Shown here one piece after another: positions 19,163-28,974 of a DNA stretch of 64,000 nucleotides. The DNA is taken from positions 1 to 64,000 of the forward strand of contig NZ_BPEV01000006.1 in assembly GCF_019654955.1 (NCBI RefSeq). Reading direction: 5' to 3'. The translations under genes were made by a program, and so were the position numbers. The stretch's first letter is position 1. The number at the start of each line of letters is the position of its first letter. The notes beneath the pieces are model-generated. The model was not told the DNA's origin. It saw only the letters and a list, made by a program, of their open reading frames with translations, and did no database searches. The stretch is from Shewanella sp. KT0246. GTDB taxonomy: Bacteria; Pseudomonadota; Gammaproteobacteria; Enterobacterales; Shewanellaceae.

Positions 19163-19770
19163 GATTGTTGTATTCCTAGTTCAAGCCGACTTCAGAAAGC
19201 ATACGCTTAAAAACGACAAAAAATTTGTTTTAATTATTTTTAACGACAAGGATACTGAAACAAGATGCAACATATTTCAATGTTAGAGATCAATAAGTTG
19301 CCAGTCACTTTGAAAGGGGATATTTACAGCTAACCTTAACCAGCTGATTTTAAACAACTTACCCTTGAAATATAACTTTAACTCTCCAAACCTAGCTTTG
19401 AAAGCTAAAACACATCCTCATAACAGATAAATATACCAATCAAAAAACTTATAGCAGTGAATTTATCTAATTCAATGAACAATATTTCAGCTTGATACCA
19501 GTCAAAACTATTCGAGTAACATATATGGCTAAATCAATTTAATCTAGACGTTACAATATCACTCAACAAGCACAACTGAGTCGCAACAACATTCAGCGTT
19601 ACCGTTACATCCATATTCTTCAATCACATTCCTATCTAGCTAGATCGCGCTTTAAATCTGCTTTTTGAAAATAAACCTAAGGATTGAAGCCAATAAAAAA
19701 GCAGCTGAATTAACTCAGCTGCTTTTTTATTTGATATCGAATGACTCTACTATAGCTAACTCGAACTTGT
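19163..19770. other. Spacer upstream of the symporter gene
   Basis: This 608-bp AT-rich spacer contains the terminator of the condensin operon (19695-19728) at its right end, and presumably the symporter promoter at its left end. I saw no ORF or strong repeat in the remaining ~500 bases. Confidence 0.5.
19695..19728. terminator. Terminator of the SMC/condensin operon
   Basis: A 14-bp perfect stem AAAAAAGCAGCTGA / TCAGCTGCTTTTTT with loop ATTAAC lies about 45 bases after the last gene of the operon. Confidence 0.92.
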
Positions 19771-20991
19771 TTAAGCTAACCAAAGCTCCACATCATGGAT
19801 CATAAAGTTACCATTATAGACAGGATCTGGCTCACCAATCGGTTCTAATTCAAAATAAGCTTTATGCTCATCAGGCAGGCCTTCATAGCCACCAATCACT
19901 TGATATAGCCAGTTTTCAGCCGCCCAATCCAGTTTATTCGCTTGCAAGTATTCCAATGCAGATTGACGCACGCCAGAATCTATTACTTCACAGAAGTACT
20001 GATCAACCGCTAATTTGAGTGGGTTGTCCGGTATATCAAAGTCTTCAACCTCGCTCATAGTCATTTCAACATTTTGCTCACGTACTTTTGCAGGCAGCAG
20101 ATCGCGACTAATGGCTTTAATTTTCGATACCGTATCCAGTAAAATCAGCTCATGTTCACTGTTACTCACATCAACACTAGCAGGTTTGATTATGGCTTCA
20201 GCGCAATTGAACAGGTTAGGCACATACTTATGAGCTACATGATTATCAGGCTGGTAATCTGGATGTAAATCAGTGTGCAGTAAGAAACCTTTTAGCAATC
20301 TCGTTCGGCCTTGAATTTGTCTAAAGCGACCCAGTAATTCAAGTAACCTGCCCTGCACAGCACTGATCTCTTGAGTGCATTGGCTCAACGTTTCTTGCAA
20401 ACTGGTCACAAGCAATCTTCTGAGTTCGCGAATATCACCAGCGATTTCACTTAACTCGCTAAACTGGAACATTTCCAGTCCGTTTAATAACTCAGAAACT
20501 TGGCTTTGCGCTAACTCATTCTCGCGAATTTTAGCGCTAATACTGCCCACGTAACCAAATTCATTATTGATCCGGCTCCACAACACCCTAATGGAATAAC
20601 GTAGGCTATCGGTAAAGCTATAAACATGCTCACTTAAATCAGCCAAGTAAGCTTCAGCTGCGCCATAATCAATATTATGGCGGGCTTCTTTATAATGATC
20701 AGCTAAGGTTTTAATAGTGCTAAACGCCGAACCAACATTGGCATCAATCTGACGATTACGCTCATCACTCAAGGCCTCTTCAAGTAAGGCTCGAACAGAT
20801 CGTTTTAGGCGTAGCTCTTCATCGGGCTCAGGTCGCCATAAGATGCCACTTTTTTTAAGTTTCTCAATCACTGCAGCATCATGAGTCAGCTCATTTACCG
20901 ATCCTGCTAGATAGGCATCCATAACCACATCAGCATGACGACTAAGCTGCTTGAGCAGCTTAACCCCGGCTTGATGTAAATTATTACTCAT
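19771..20991 (-). CDS. Putative kleisin subunit of MksBEF/Wadjet-like condensin
   Basis: I assign this 406-residue protein mainly by context: it is the third gene of an operon with an SMC-like ATPase and a small KITE-like protein. The sequence is almost wholly helical; residues about 10-60 could form a winged helix (LTHDAAVIEKLKKSGILWRPEP), the middle (about 90-260) has long amphipathic helices, and the C-terminal 100 residues are acidic. MksF and JetA kleisins have similar size and layout. Its start overlaps the previous stop by four bases (ATGA), indicating coupling. No nuclease motif is visible. Family membership is an inference. Confidence 0.65.
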   Translation of the reverse strand: MSNNLHQAGVKLLKQLSRHADVVMDAYLAGSVNELTHDAAVIEKLKKSGILWRPEPDEELRLKRSVRALLEEALSDERNRQIDANVGSAFSTIKTLADHYKEARHNIDYGAAEAYLADLSEHVYSFTDSLRYSIRVLWSRINNEFGYVGSISAKIRENELAQSQVSELLNGLEMFQFSELSEIAGDIRELRRLLVTSLQETLSQCTQEISAVQGRLLELLGRFRQIQGRTRLLKGFLLHTDLHPDYQPDNHVAHKYVPNLFNCAEAIIKPASVDVSNSEHELILLDTVSKIKAISRDLLPAKVREQNVEMTMSEVEDFDIPDNPLKLAVDQYFCEVIDSGVRQSALEYLQANKLDWAAENWLYQVIGGYEGLPDEHKAYFELEPIGEPDPVYNGNFMIHDVELWLA

Positions 20992-21695
20992 ACTAAATCC
21001 CTTTGAGTGGCCGTTTCTGCTTGCGCTTCAAGACTTAAGCCTTCTGTCTCATCGATAAAGCGAATCACTTCATATAAGTAATCAAGCTTACCTGTGGCGA
21101 TGTAAATTTGTTTTTCGCTATTCGGTTTTACTAAGTACCCCAGTTCAACCAAACGCTTAAAGACTAGCTTAATCTGATTATCGACATTGCTACTGGTTGA
21201 TCCAAATAAGCGATACTGACTAAGTTTGGCCAATTGCTCCATAAAAGCGGGCGTATCTTCTATTCGGGCTTGCAGCTCAGTTAAGCGAATTGGCGCTCCT
21301 TCACTTAAAGGGGCATCTTGACCACTGCTTTCTTGCACCAGCACAAGCCATTCCACTAGCGGAATTAATGCCGAGCAAATATCTTTAAACTGGCTCGAAA
21401 TAACTTTCTTTTCTTGCTCGCCTAACTGCAGGTATCCGCAAAAGAACACATCGCCTTCCGCTGCTGACGAAATTGTACGATTGATTTGATTAAGATATTG
21501 CTCAACTTTCTCAAATGTTTGACTGTTTTTAAGTGCACGCCAACCATCTTCATTGGTCGTGCGGCAAATAAACTCACCTCGAAGTAACTGCTCGATAAGC
21601 ATGCCTGTGCCCACTAATGTAGTTTCAGAAGACGAACTAAATTCAGAAGATGCTTTAGTACCTGAAGAGAAGGCTGTTTGGTTTGATTCAGACAT
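20988..21695 (-). CDS. Putative MksE/JetB-like (KITE) condensin subunit
   Basis: The 235-residue protein has a Ser/Thr-rich start (residues 1-28), then MLIEQLLRGEFICRTTNEDGWRAL, a pattern I associate with MksE/DUF4194 (JetB) KITE subunits, and a C-terminal winged-helix-like region ending KQIYIATGKLDYLYEVIRF. KITE dimers bridge kleisin and SMC. The gene sits between the SMC-like and kleisin-like genes, sharing one base with the former (TAATG) and four with the latter. The assignment rests on size, pattern and context. Confidence 0.68.
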   Translation of the reverse strand: MSESNQTAFSSGTKASSEFSSSSETTLVGTGMLIEQLLRGEFICRTTNEDGWRALKNSQTFEKVEQYLNQINRTISSAAEGDVFFCGYLQLGEQEKKVISSQFKDICSALIPLVEWLVLVQESSGQDAPLSEGAPIRLTELQARIEDTPAFMEQLAKLSQYRLFGSTSSNVDNQIKLVFKRLVELGYLVKPNSEKQIYIATGKLDYLYEVIRFIDETEGLSLEAQAETATQRDLV

Positions 21696-24600
21696 TAGAT
21701 TGCCTCCTTAGTAGCACGTTGACTTAAGCGTTCAGCCAAAGGGTTACTCTTAGGTTTTACCACTTGCAGTTTACGGGTTTGCTTATTAATGATGTAGCGG
21801 TTAGCAAACAGGTTAAGTACTTCTGATTCAGGGTTCGGGAATGCGCCCAATACACTAATATTGTTATTCACACAGGCATCAAAAATCTTCTTCACATTGG
21901 TGTGGTGCAAGGTGCCTAACTCATCAATAGGCCAATGAATAGTCACATCAGCTTTTCCACGTAATAAACGGGTAAATGCCAATAAGAACTTACACAAAAT
22001 TAAGTAAGCCATACCATGACTTGACGACTCATTAAGTTGTCTATCGGTACGAATAATCAAATCGCTATTACCTTCTTTTAGACGCAGTTCAATTTCCAAT
22101 AACTTAGCAATGCCACCGGATAATGCTGAACGGCCAATAATATCTAAGGCCCGTCGCATGCTTGAGGTGTAATGCTCATCAGGTAATTGGCTAAAGCCAT
22201 CTGCTTTCCACTGTTTAAAGGCTTTTACAAACACTTCAAGCTCAGGCCAGAACTCAAGCTCACTGATCCGCGAACGAATTCTGACGGCTGATTCAGAAAC
22301 ACCATCGAGGAATAACTCCTCACCTACTTCACGGGTAATGCGCGCACTTTGTGAAGCAATACGGCGATCGATATCGGCTAGTACGTCATAGTAAGCAGTC
22401 AAATCAATACCGAAAATCCGTCCTTGCTCGCGAATCGCCATTAACGATTGCGGCACCATGACATTTAATAATTGCTCAAGTTGCGGCACAAGCTTGCGAT
22501 AATCTAATAAGCGGATGCCTTTGTCATTGGTAAAGCTTGACTCATCACGAGCACGCTCCCAAAACTCAGCTAAACTTGAACCAGACTTGCTAGCGATGAC
22601 CGAGTCAAAGTGTTCAACATACTGCTTTACAGAACCCAGCAAATAATCACGCTGTAAAAGTAGCTCTTCACCTTGGCGTAAACGCTCGCCAATACTACCG
22701 TCGGCTTCATCTTTGCTTTTTGGTAATTTAAGCTCTGCCAGTTTACGCATTACTGCACGTAATTTGGTGAGATTTTCTGAGGCATCAACTTGTGCTGCAT
22801 CAGATGCTTTCTTCTTTGTTTCAAGTACCAGTTTACGTTGCTTAACATCGGCGGTTTTATTTGCAAGTTGTTGCTCTAATTCAAGCGCAGCTTGCTTAAC
22901 CTTTGATAAGTCAGTTTGCAGCTTAGGCTTAGTAATAAGCCAAGCATTTTGATACCAATGATCATAACGTAATACGTCACTGCGACGTTTTTCAGCATTA
23001 CTGATTTGAGTTTCTAATTCTCGAATTTTGCCTTTAAGCGCAACAATAGCCGCTTCATCAACACCACGGGATTTAAGCTCATTTTTATACCAAGTGTCAC
23101 ACGCTTTTTGTTCTTGCTTAGCATTACTGCGACGTGTTTCTATATTGGCTTTTATTTGCCCTAATTGATTATCAAGCGCGCCAACCACATCTTGCCAATA
23201 AGCATTCTTCTCCATTCTCGCTTCAAGGGCTTGCTCTTTTTGCTCACTCAACCATTCGAGGTGATGATTGTGTTGTTGCTTTAACTCAGTTTCAAGTTGC
23301 ACTAGGCGTTTACCCGCATGGGCTTTTCTGTCTGCTAGCGCTTGATTTATTTGATTTTGTGTACTGCGCTTTTCATCAAATAAACGGCGTACATCTTCAC
23401 GACTATTTTTATAAGCCGTACGCGCGAAAGTCAGCTCTTTATTGAGATTATCTAGCTCATCATTAATCGCAACCAGTTGATCTTCGTGCTCAGTTTTTAA
23501 CTCTTCAGCTTGGGCTAACGCTTCTTCCGCTTTAGTTAGGCGCAAACGCAAGTCCTGCTCTGAAGCAGCGTAATCAGGGACATCAATCGCTTTTAAATCA
23601 AGACCGATGCCAAATAAAGCATCATCACTATTGCCAGCAACATTAGGGTGTAAGTCAGTGCGATGGAGTAATTCTGGCGCAATCACCTTACCAAAACTTT
23701 GCTCCCAGCCTGGAGACTCTTTACGAAGAAACTCCAGCAAGGTATGGGATTGTGGGAATAAGATGCCTTTTACATCATCTACGTCACTCAAGCGTTCGTT
23801 AACGCGTACACTGGCAATGCGCAGCGCTTCACTTACTTGGTCACGCTTAGCACGGAGTTTACGTTCATCAATTGATAAGCGATCGACTTTTTGATTGCAG
23901 ACTTCTTGCTCTTCATCTGCGCGGCTAATGCGCTCATCAAAAATCGCTAATGTGGTTTTCTCTTCCTCGGTATAAGTTACGCCATCCACTTGGTGGCTTA
24001 GCTCACCGCGAGTTAATTTAAGTTGATACTCTTGCTCAGCAAATGTCGCTTTGCCTGCATCGGTTTTCTCACGCCACAAATGTTCTAATTTGGCTAAGTC
24101 ATCTGCTGATGCTTCACGTTGTGCATCTCGGTTTTCACGCAGTTCATCTTGCTCTTCGTGGAGCGATTCAAGTTCTCGGTGCAACTGCTCAGCAATTTTA
24201 CTTCGGCGTGTGCTGTAAGCTGCTTCAATATCCTGATGTTTCTCAGTTTGCAGTTTGTGGCGTTCGGTTAAATTCTCTAAGTCACTACGCCAGTTATCTA
24301 GGCTATCTAAATCTGCTTTGGCTTGTTCGATATTTGAATTTAAAAAGCCTTCATATTGATCTTCAATAGCATCTAAATCAGCTTCAAATTTACGTGTATC
24401 ACCTTGAGCAAACGATAGCTCTTGGCTGATTTCATCGCGGGCTTCTTTCCACTCTTCATCTAACATGCGCAGTTGTAAGCTGGCGTCTTTAGACTCGTTT
24501 TGACTTAACTCTTGTCTTTCAGCCTCAAAGGTTTCATCCGCGCGATAACCTTTGGCTAAACTGCCTAAACGAAGTTCAGCACTGAGTAATTGATTAAACT

Positions 24601-25369
24601 CTTGCTCTAGCTTTTCAAACTCTGGGCGAATTTGTTCAAAACCTTGTACTAACTGGCTTTCACGGATCCAACTCTCAACCCGTTGAGGGTTTAAACGAGA
24701 AGTCGGTGGATTAACGCCATCTTCTTCTAAAATCGCCGCCACCATCGATTTTACTGTTTCCATCTTTCCTTCTTTGGAATGCACCGCTTTAGCGAGTTTT
24801 TCAATATGACGTAGTGAGTATTCGCTATCACATAATGAGAATTGATGCCCATAAGTGCGCAGTTCGCCTTTATTGCCGCCTGTGGTGAGTAAGCTACGGT
24901 CATGTTGAATAATGGCGCGGTACTCGCGAGTATTTAATAAATTGGTGTGAATGACTTGGGCGCGTTTCATTTCACGGCCAAGCTCCGCCATGGTATGACA
25001 AATAATTGTGTCGCCATTACGTGTTTTTACGTAATCATCAAGATCAAAACCTTTAGCAATAAAGCGGTAATTTACCCCTTTGCCATCTCCAGCTGACGCC
25101 ATTACCGCTTGATATAACTTGCCATCACTCTTTTTATATTCGTAAATGATGTAGCTTGAATCATGGGGAAGATACCAACGCTCAAAACTATCACGTGTTG
25201 AAGGTACAACCCGACTTGGGTACTCGCCATAAAAAACAGGAACAAGACGTTGAAGTGTTGTTTTACCTGAGGCATTGGTACCACAAATATTGGTATGTCC
25301 ATCGAGTTGCAGTTCAACGACACCCGGAAGATGGGTATTAATTAACACGATTCTTATCAAGCTTGGCAT
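21695..25369 (-). CDS. SMC-like ATPase, MksB/JetC (MukB-like) type
   Basis: This 1224-residue protein has an SMC layout. Numbering from the ATG at 25369, the N-terminal head holds Walker A, GTNASGKTT (about 30-38). Long heptad-rich coiled coils (about 250-520 and 610-900) surround a globular hinge-like part containing PGWEQSFGKVIAP. The C-terminal head has ESSSHG (about 1114-1119), in the place of an ABC signature, and Walker B/D-loop HWPIDELGTLHH (D1149, E1150). It is longer than typical MksB and shorter than MukB. The frame extends to a GTG at 25387, but the ATG at 25369 has AAAGGA at good distance. First gene of a three-gene overlapping operon. Likely role: DNA loop extrusion for chromosome organisation or defence against plasmids. 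Confidence 0.85.
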   Translation of the reverse strand: MPSLIRIVLINTHLPGVVELQLDGHTNICGTNASGKTTLQRLVPVFYGEYPSRVVPSTRDSFERWYLPHDSSYIIYEYKKSDGKLYQAVMASAGDGKGVNYRFIAKGFDLDDYVKTRNGDTIICHTMAELGREMKRAQVIHTNLLNTREYRAIIQHDRSLLTTGGNKGELRTYGHQFSLCDSEYSLRHIEKLAKAVHSKEGKMETVKSMVAAILEEDGVNPPTSRLNPQRVESWIRESQLVQGFEQIRPEFEKLEQEFNQLLSAELRLGSLAKGYRADETFEAERQELSQNESKDASLQLRMLDEEWKEARDEISQELSFAQGDTRKFEADLDAIEDQYEGFLNSNIEQAKADLDSLDNWRSDLENLTERHKLQTEKHQDIEAAYSTRRSKIAEQLHRELESLHEEQDELRENRDAQREASADDLAKLEHLWREKTDAGKATFAEQEYQLKLTRGELSHQVDGVTYTEEEKTTLAIFDERISRADEEQEVCNQKVDRLSIDERKLRAKRDQVSEALRIASVRVNERLSDVDDVKGILFPQSHTLLEFLRKESPGWEQSFGKVIAPELLHRTDLHPNVAGNSDDALFGIGLDLKAIDVPDYAASEQDLRLRLTKAEEALAQAEELKTEHEDQLVAINDELDNLNKELTFARTAYKNSREDVRRLFDEKRSTQNQINQALADRKAHAGKRLVQLETELKQQHNHHLEWLSEQKEQALEARMEKNAYWQDVVGALDNQLGQIKANIETRRSNAKQEQKACDTWYKNELKSRGVDEAAIVALKGKIRELETQISNAEKRRSDVLRYDHWYQNAWLITKPKLQTDLSKVKQAALELEQQLANKTADVKQRKLVLETKKKASDAAQVDASENLTKLRAVMRKLAELKLPKSKDEADGSIGERLRQGEELLLQRDYLLGSVKQYVEHFDSVIASKSGSSLAEFWERARDESSFTNDKGIRLLDYRKLVPQLEQLLNVMVPQSLMAIREQGRIFGIDLTAYYDVLADIDRRIASQSARITREVGEELFLDGVSESAVRIRSRISELEFWPELEVFVKAFKQWKADGFSQLPDEHYTSSMRRALDIIGRSALSGGIAKLLEIELRLKEGNSDLIIRTDRQLNESSSHGMAYLILCKFLLAFTRLLRGKADVTIHWPIDELGTLHHTNVKKIFDACVNNNISVLGAFPNPESEVLNLFANRYIINKQTRKLQVVKPKSNPLAERLSQRATKEAI

Positions 25370-25776
25370 TGGGATCCTTTTACGCACTGTCTGCGAAAGC
25401 CAAAACGGTAATACACGTTTGGTATGAGCTATTTTCTTATGGCTTTTTATTGATTATTTTTAGTTACGGGTAATAAGTTAAATCAAAGCGATGAATGAAG
25501 CAATTTCACTGTTTATATAGTTTGAGATAATACGCTAACACAGTGAAAAGAACCGCTTAACAAAGCAGCAGTTGATAAAGCTTAGGGAAAGTTTTTAATA
25601 ACTTTAAGCGTTACTAGACACCAAATATCAATTCAGATTCATTTATTGTTGAATTAAAAACAGCCATAAAAAAACCACCCTAAGGTGGTTTTATACAAGG
25701 CCAAATAGCTATTAACTCGAGCTGACTTTTAGTTAGAACCCAATATTGACTGAGTGAGTTTTTAGCTTAAGCTAAC
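25370..25776. other. Spacer between condensin operon and chemoreceptor gene
   Basis: This spacer should hold the promoter of the SMC operon (25388-25600) and the terminator of the chemoreceptor gene (25668-25692). No ORF was seen. Confidence 0.5.
25668..25692 (-). terminator. Terminator of chemoreceptor gene
   Basis: A nine-bp stem AAAACCACC / GGTGGTTTT with a four-base loop is followed by seven T residues on the minus strand. Confidence 0.85.
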
Positions 25777-27396
25777 TTATAGCTTGAATTGCGAAGTGGC
25801 ATTTTGCAGTTCATCAGAAAAATCGAGTAACCCATCAGATACATCTTGCACTTCTGCCAAAATATCTAAGGTTTGTACAAATGAAGCATTCATTTCTACC
25901 ACGTTATTACTCACCTGTGCAGCAACTGCGGATTGCTGCTCAGTCGCCGCAGCTATGTGGGTGTTCATGGTATTAATATTAACGATTTGCTCTTGAATAG
26001 ACTTAAGTACATCCCCTGTTTCGCGGGCATGTTTTTCGTTATCTGATGCTTTACCAATTGCCACATCCATGGTGCTAACCGAAGACTCAGCCGCCACTTT
26101 TAAGCGCGATAATACTTCTCTAATTTCTTTTGTCGCGTCAGCTGTTTTTGATGCAAGTGCTCTCACTTCGTCAGCAACAACCGCAAAACCTCGACCTTGT
26201 TCTCCTGCCCGTGCAGCTTCAATTGCGGCATTTAATGCAAGTAAGTTAGTTTGCTCAGCAATGGAGGTGATGACATTCAAAATAGAATTAACACTTTCAG
26301 TATCTTTAGCAAGTTCATTGATCGATTCAGACGCTACTTCAATTTCAGCATTCAATTCTTGAGAAATATTAATTGTGCTTGCAACCACAGCTAAACCGTT
26401 GGTAGCTTCTTGCTCCGCGCTGTCGGCTGCTTCTGCAGCTTGTTGGGCACTTTGGGAAATTTCATTAACTGATAAACCCATTTCTTCCATTGAATGCTGC
26501 ACAGCTTTAGCGTCCAAGCTTTGTTTTTCAGTCGCTTGTGTGGCAATACCCATGCGTTCTTTTAATGATTCTGCACTTTGTAATAACGGCGCCGTCACAC
26601 TCACCACTTGCTGAATAGCATCAGCAAGAAGACGTAAAAAACGATTAAAGTTAGTTGATACTTGGCCCAGCTCATCACGACCTGTGACATCGAGCTGATG
26701 ACGTAAATCACCTTTACCATCAGCCAGCTCGCCCAAGGAATTAGCAAGGTGGCCTGCAGAGCCACTTAATGATTTAGCAATAGAAATGGTCGCAATTGCC
26801 ATGAGTAATAACAGCACTAATCCAATCGATAATGTCAGCACTAAACTGCTTTCAGCGCGGCTTACAGACTCTTGAATGGTATTATTAAATTCGGCGACTT
26901 TGTCGGTTTGGTAGCGTTGAACGCCGATCATTAACTTGTCGTAAACTTGAGTTTTACTCGTGATAATCTCGCCAATCTTGCTCATATCAAGACTGTTATC
27001 AATCATACCTTTGGCAAGATCGTAGGTAATATCGTTGTATTCGCTTAGTTCGCGATTAAGCGTCGATAGATTGGCTGACTGCTCGCTGTCAATCCCCGAT
27101 AAGCTATTAAGGTTTTTCTTTAATGACTCAAATGTTTTATTGGCATTTTCGATTAGGTCTTCATCAGCAAACGATACCGCTTGCGTATAAAGTTCATCAA
27201 GACGCTGTACATAAATCACATTTTGGTTTGCTAGCTCAACACGTTGAGAAACCTTGTCCTGCATGAAGGTCATCGTATCGTTGTTTTTATTAATTGATAC
27301 GATACTGATGGTTAAGTTAACCGCAAAAATGATCACTGATAATACGAATATCAGTCCGATCTTCTTAAAAATAGACATATTGCTGAACCAATTCAT
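25777..27396 (-). CDS. Methyl-accepting chemotaxis protein
   Basis: This 539-residue receptor has a first membrane segment (about residues 10-30), a periplasmic helical region (about 31-185) of four-helix-bundle size, a second membrane segment (about 186-208), a HAMP domain (about 209-262) and a long cytoplasmic signalling domain. The hairpin tip reads [20 protein letters not shown] and [13 protein letters not shown], the contact site for CheA and CheW. It ends ATSQFKL and lacks a CheR/CheB-tethering pentapeptide. The ligand cannot be predicted. It lies 189 bases downstream of the diguanylate cyclase gene on the same strand. Confidence 0.95.
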   Translation of the reverse strand: MNWFSNMSIFKKIGLIFVLSVIIFAVNLTISIVSINKNNDTMTFMQDKVSQRVELANQNVIYVQRLDELYTQAVSFADEDLIENANKTFESLKKNLNSLSGIDSEQSANLSTLNRELSEYNDITYDLAKGMIDNSLDMSKIGEIITSKTQVYDKLMIGVQRYQTDKVAEFNNTIQESVSRAESSLVLTLSIGLVLLLLMAIATISIAKSLSGSAGHLANSLGELADGKGDLRHQLDVTGRDELGQVSTNFNRFLRLLADAIQQVVSVTAPLLQSAESLKERMGIATQATEKQSLDAKAVQHSMEEMGLSVNEISQSAQQAAEAADSAEQEATNGLAVVASTINISQELNAEIEVASESINELAKDTESVNSILNVITSIAEQTNLLALNAAIEAARAGEQGRGFAVVADEVRALASKTADATKEIREVLSRLKVAAESSVSTMDVAIGKASDNEKHARETGDVLKSIQEQIVNINTMNTHIAAATEQQSAVAAQVSNNVVEMNASFVQTLDILAEVQDVSDGLLDFSDELQNATSQFKL

Positions 27397-27585
27397 TTAT
27401 TGCCCCCAAAAGCATTCAAAAAAGGAAAACGAGACCTTTAATACACGTATATTTTTAACAGCATCGACTTTAAGTAAAATTAAGATGGTGTATTGCGCTG
27501 TTTGTTGAGAGAAACGCGTAAATCCTTTTAATCAGGCATTAACCTAAATACGTTACAATTTGTATATCGGCTATATAACGAAGAA

Positions 27586-28698
27586 CTAAAGTGCGAAAGC
27601 AATATTATTTCTGCTTTTTGCTTTAACCTCATACAGTTTATCATCAGCTTGTTTCACTAATTGCTCAACTGTCATTCCTTTACGCCATTGCGAGACACCT
27701 TGAGATACGGTGACAAACTCACTAGCAAGCGAGTCCGGGTGTTTAAATCCTAATTGGTTTAATTTGATTTTAATCTTATGCGCCACATCTACCGCGCCAG
27801 CAATATCAGTTTCTGGCAGCAAAACAATAAACTCTTCACCACCATAGCGGGCACATACATCTCTTGGTCTTTTAATCAGGCCCTTTAGTAATTTAGCCAA
27901 TTCCACTAAGCACTCATCACCCCGTTGATGCCCTAAGTGGTCGTTAAGTTTTTTAAAGTAATCTATGTCCATGAGAATAATCGACATTGGTTGAGCTGTT
28001 CGCTCTGAATGTTGAATTTCTTTTTTCAGCATCATATCGAAGTAGCGTCGATTACTCATTTTGGTCAGCCCATCAGTTAACGCAAGTTGATTGAGTTCTT
28101 CAAGTAATCGCTGATTCTCGACATCTTTAAAAACGGCTTTACGGAACCACTTCTCCATTACTTGTTGACCGGAAATAACCACACCTGCAAAGCAAAGCAT
28201 CTTTACAACAGGGAAAAATAACTCTTCTGAGTAAAAAAACCTCAAAATAGCCATATAACTTGCCATAAAAAAAACAGATAACAGTAAAATACCGCGTTTT
28301 GGAAATAAGGCCACAGACAGTGAAAAGATTAATAAGTGTAGTATCGCTTCGACTCGATTTTCAGCCGCAATCCCTTGCATAACCAGCATATTACAAACCG
28401 TCAACCAGCATAGGACTAGAGCAAAAATGTATCTGTAGTAACGGTTGAAGTTTCCAACATCAGGTTTTTCTGCTTGTAAGAAGTTATGTACTGAGCCATA
28501 AAAAGAGACACCAACTAACGGCAAAATACTGAGCGTAGTAAACATCAAATCTTGATTGGGGTTATTGTATAATTTGGCGAAAAATGTCACTAATCCTAAA
28601 ACAAAACTCAATATACTTATCCAACGACACCCTTTGGCAAGGTATTGCTGTGTTTCAATATGTAATTGGTGTTCAAATGTTGGAGTCGGCTTGAGCAT
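27586..28698 (-). CDS. Membrane diguanylate cyclase (GGDEF domain)
   Basis: The enzyme makes cyclic di-GMP from two GTP. The N-terminal half of this 370-residue protein has about six hydrophobic segments (residues 26-42, 52-70, 88-106, 117-133, 137-153, 163-178). A short coiled coil (190-206) leads to the GGDEF domain (207-370). The active site is GGEEF at 286-290, a functional variant, and RPRD at 277-280 is the product-inhibition site (RxxD, five residues ahead). Both are intact, so an active, feedback-controlled enzyme is likely. The membrane domain resembles no sensor I can name. Confidence 0.93.
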   Translation of the reverse strand: MLKPTPTFEHQLHIETQQYLAKGCRWISILSFVLGLVTFFAKLYNNPNQDLMFTTLSILPLVGVSFYGSVHNFLQAEKPDVGNFNRYYRYIFALVLCWLTVCNMLVMQGIAAENRVEAILHLLIFSLSVALFPKRGILLLSVFFMASYMAILRFFYSEELFFPVVKMLCFAGVVISGQQVMEKWFRKAVFKDVENQRLLEELNQLALTDGLTKMSNRRYFDMMLKKEIQHSERTAQPMSIILMDIDYFKKLNDHLGHQRGDECLVELAKLLKGLIKRPRDVCARYGGEEFIVLLPETDIAGAVDVAHKIKIKLNQLGFKHPDSLASEFVTVSQGVSQWRKGMTVEQLVKQADDKLYEVKAKSRNNIAFAL

Positions 28699-28840
28699 TT
28701 AGCGCTTTTAGTTGAACTGTTATCTATTGATTATAACGATTATTTAACTAATTGTGACATGAAAAGTGAGTTTAATTCACTCAGCTTACAACTATTTTGA
28801 AATCCGACTTTTGATTTAGCTGAGTCACTTTTAAAATTGA

Positions 28841-28922
28841 AAATAAAAAAGCAGCTAACCTAGGCTTTATATTTGCAGAATATACATGCTGAGTATTCGA
28901 ACTAAATATATAGGTTAACTGC
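28841..28922 (-). terminator. Long-loop terminator after ahpF
   Basis: Twelve-bp arms (28851-28862 and 28911-28922; GCAGTTAACCTA and TAGGTTAGCTGC as read on the minus strand) enclose a 48-base loop. The only imperfect pair becomes U-G on the minus strand, and a T-rich run follows there. The loop is unusually long for an intrinsic terminator. Confidence 0.65.
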
Positions 28923-28974
28923 TAGATGATTTGAGGTTCACCTTCAATTTACTTGGCTAAGCAGCCCTTTAACT

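Noticed and set aside
19771..25369. Naming the operon mukBEF
   Set aside because: Gene order, protein lengths and head motifs do not match MukBEF of enterobacteria; MksBEF/Wadjet-like is the safer description.
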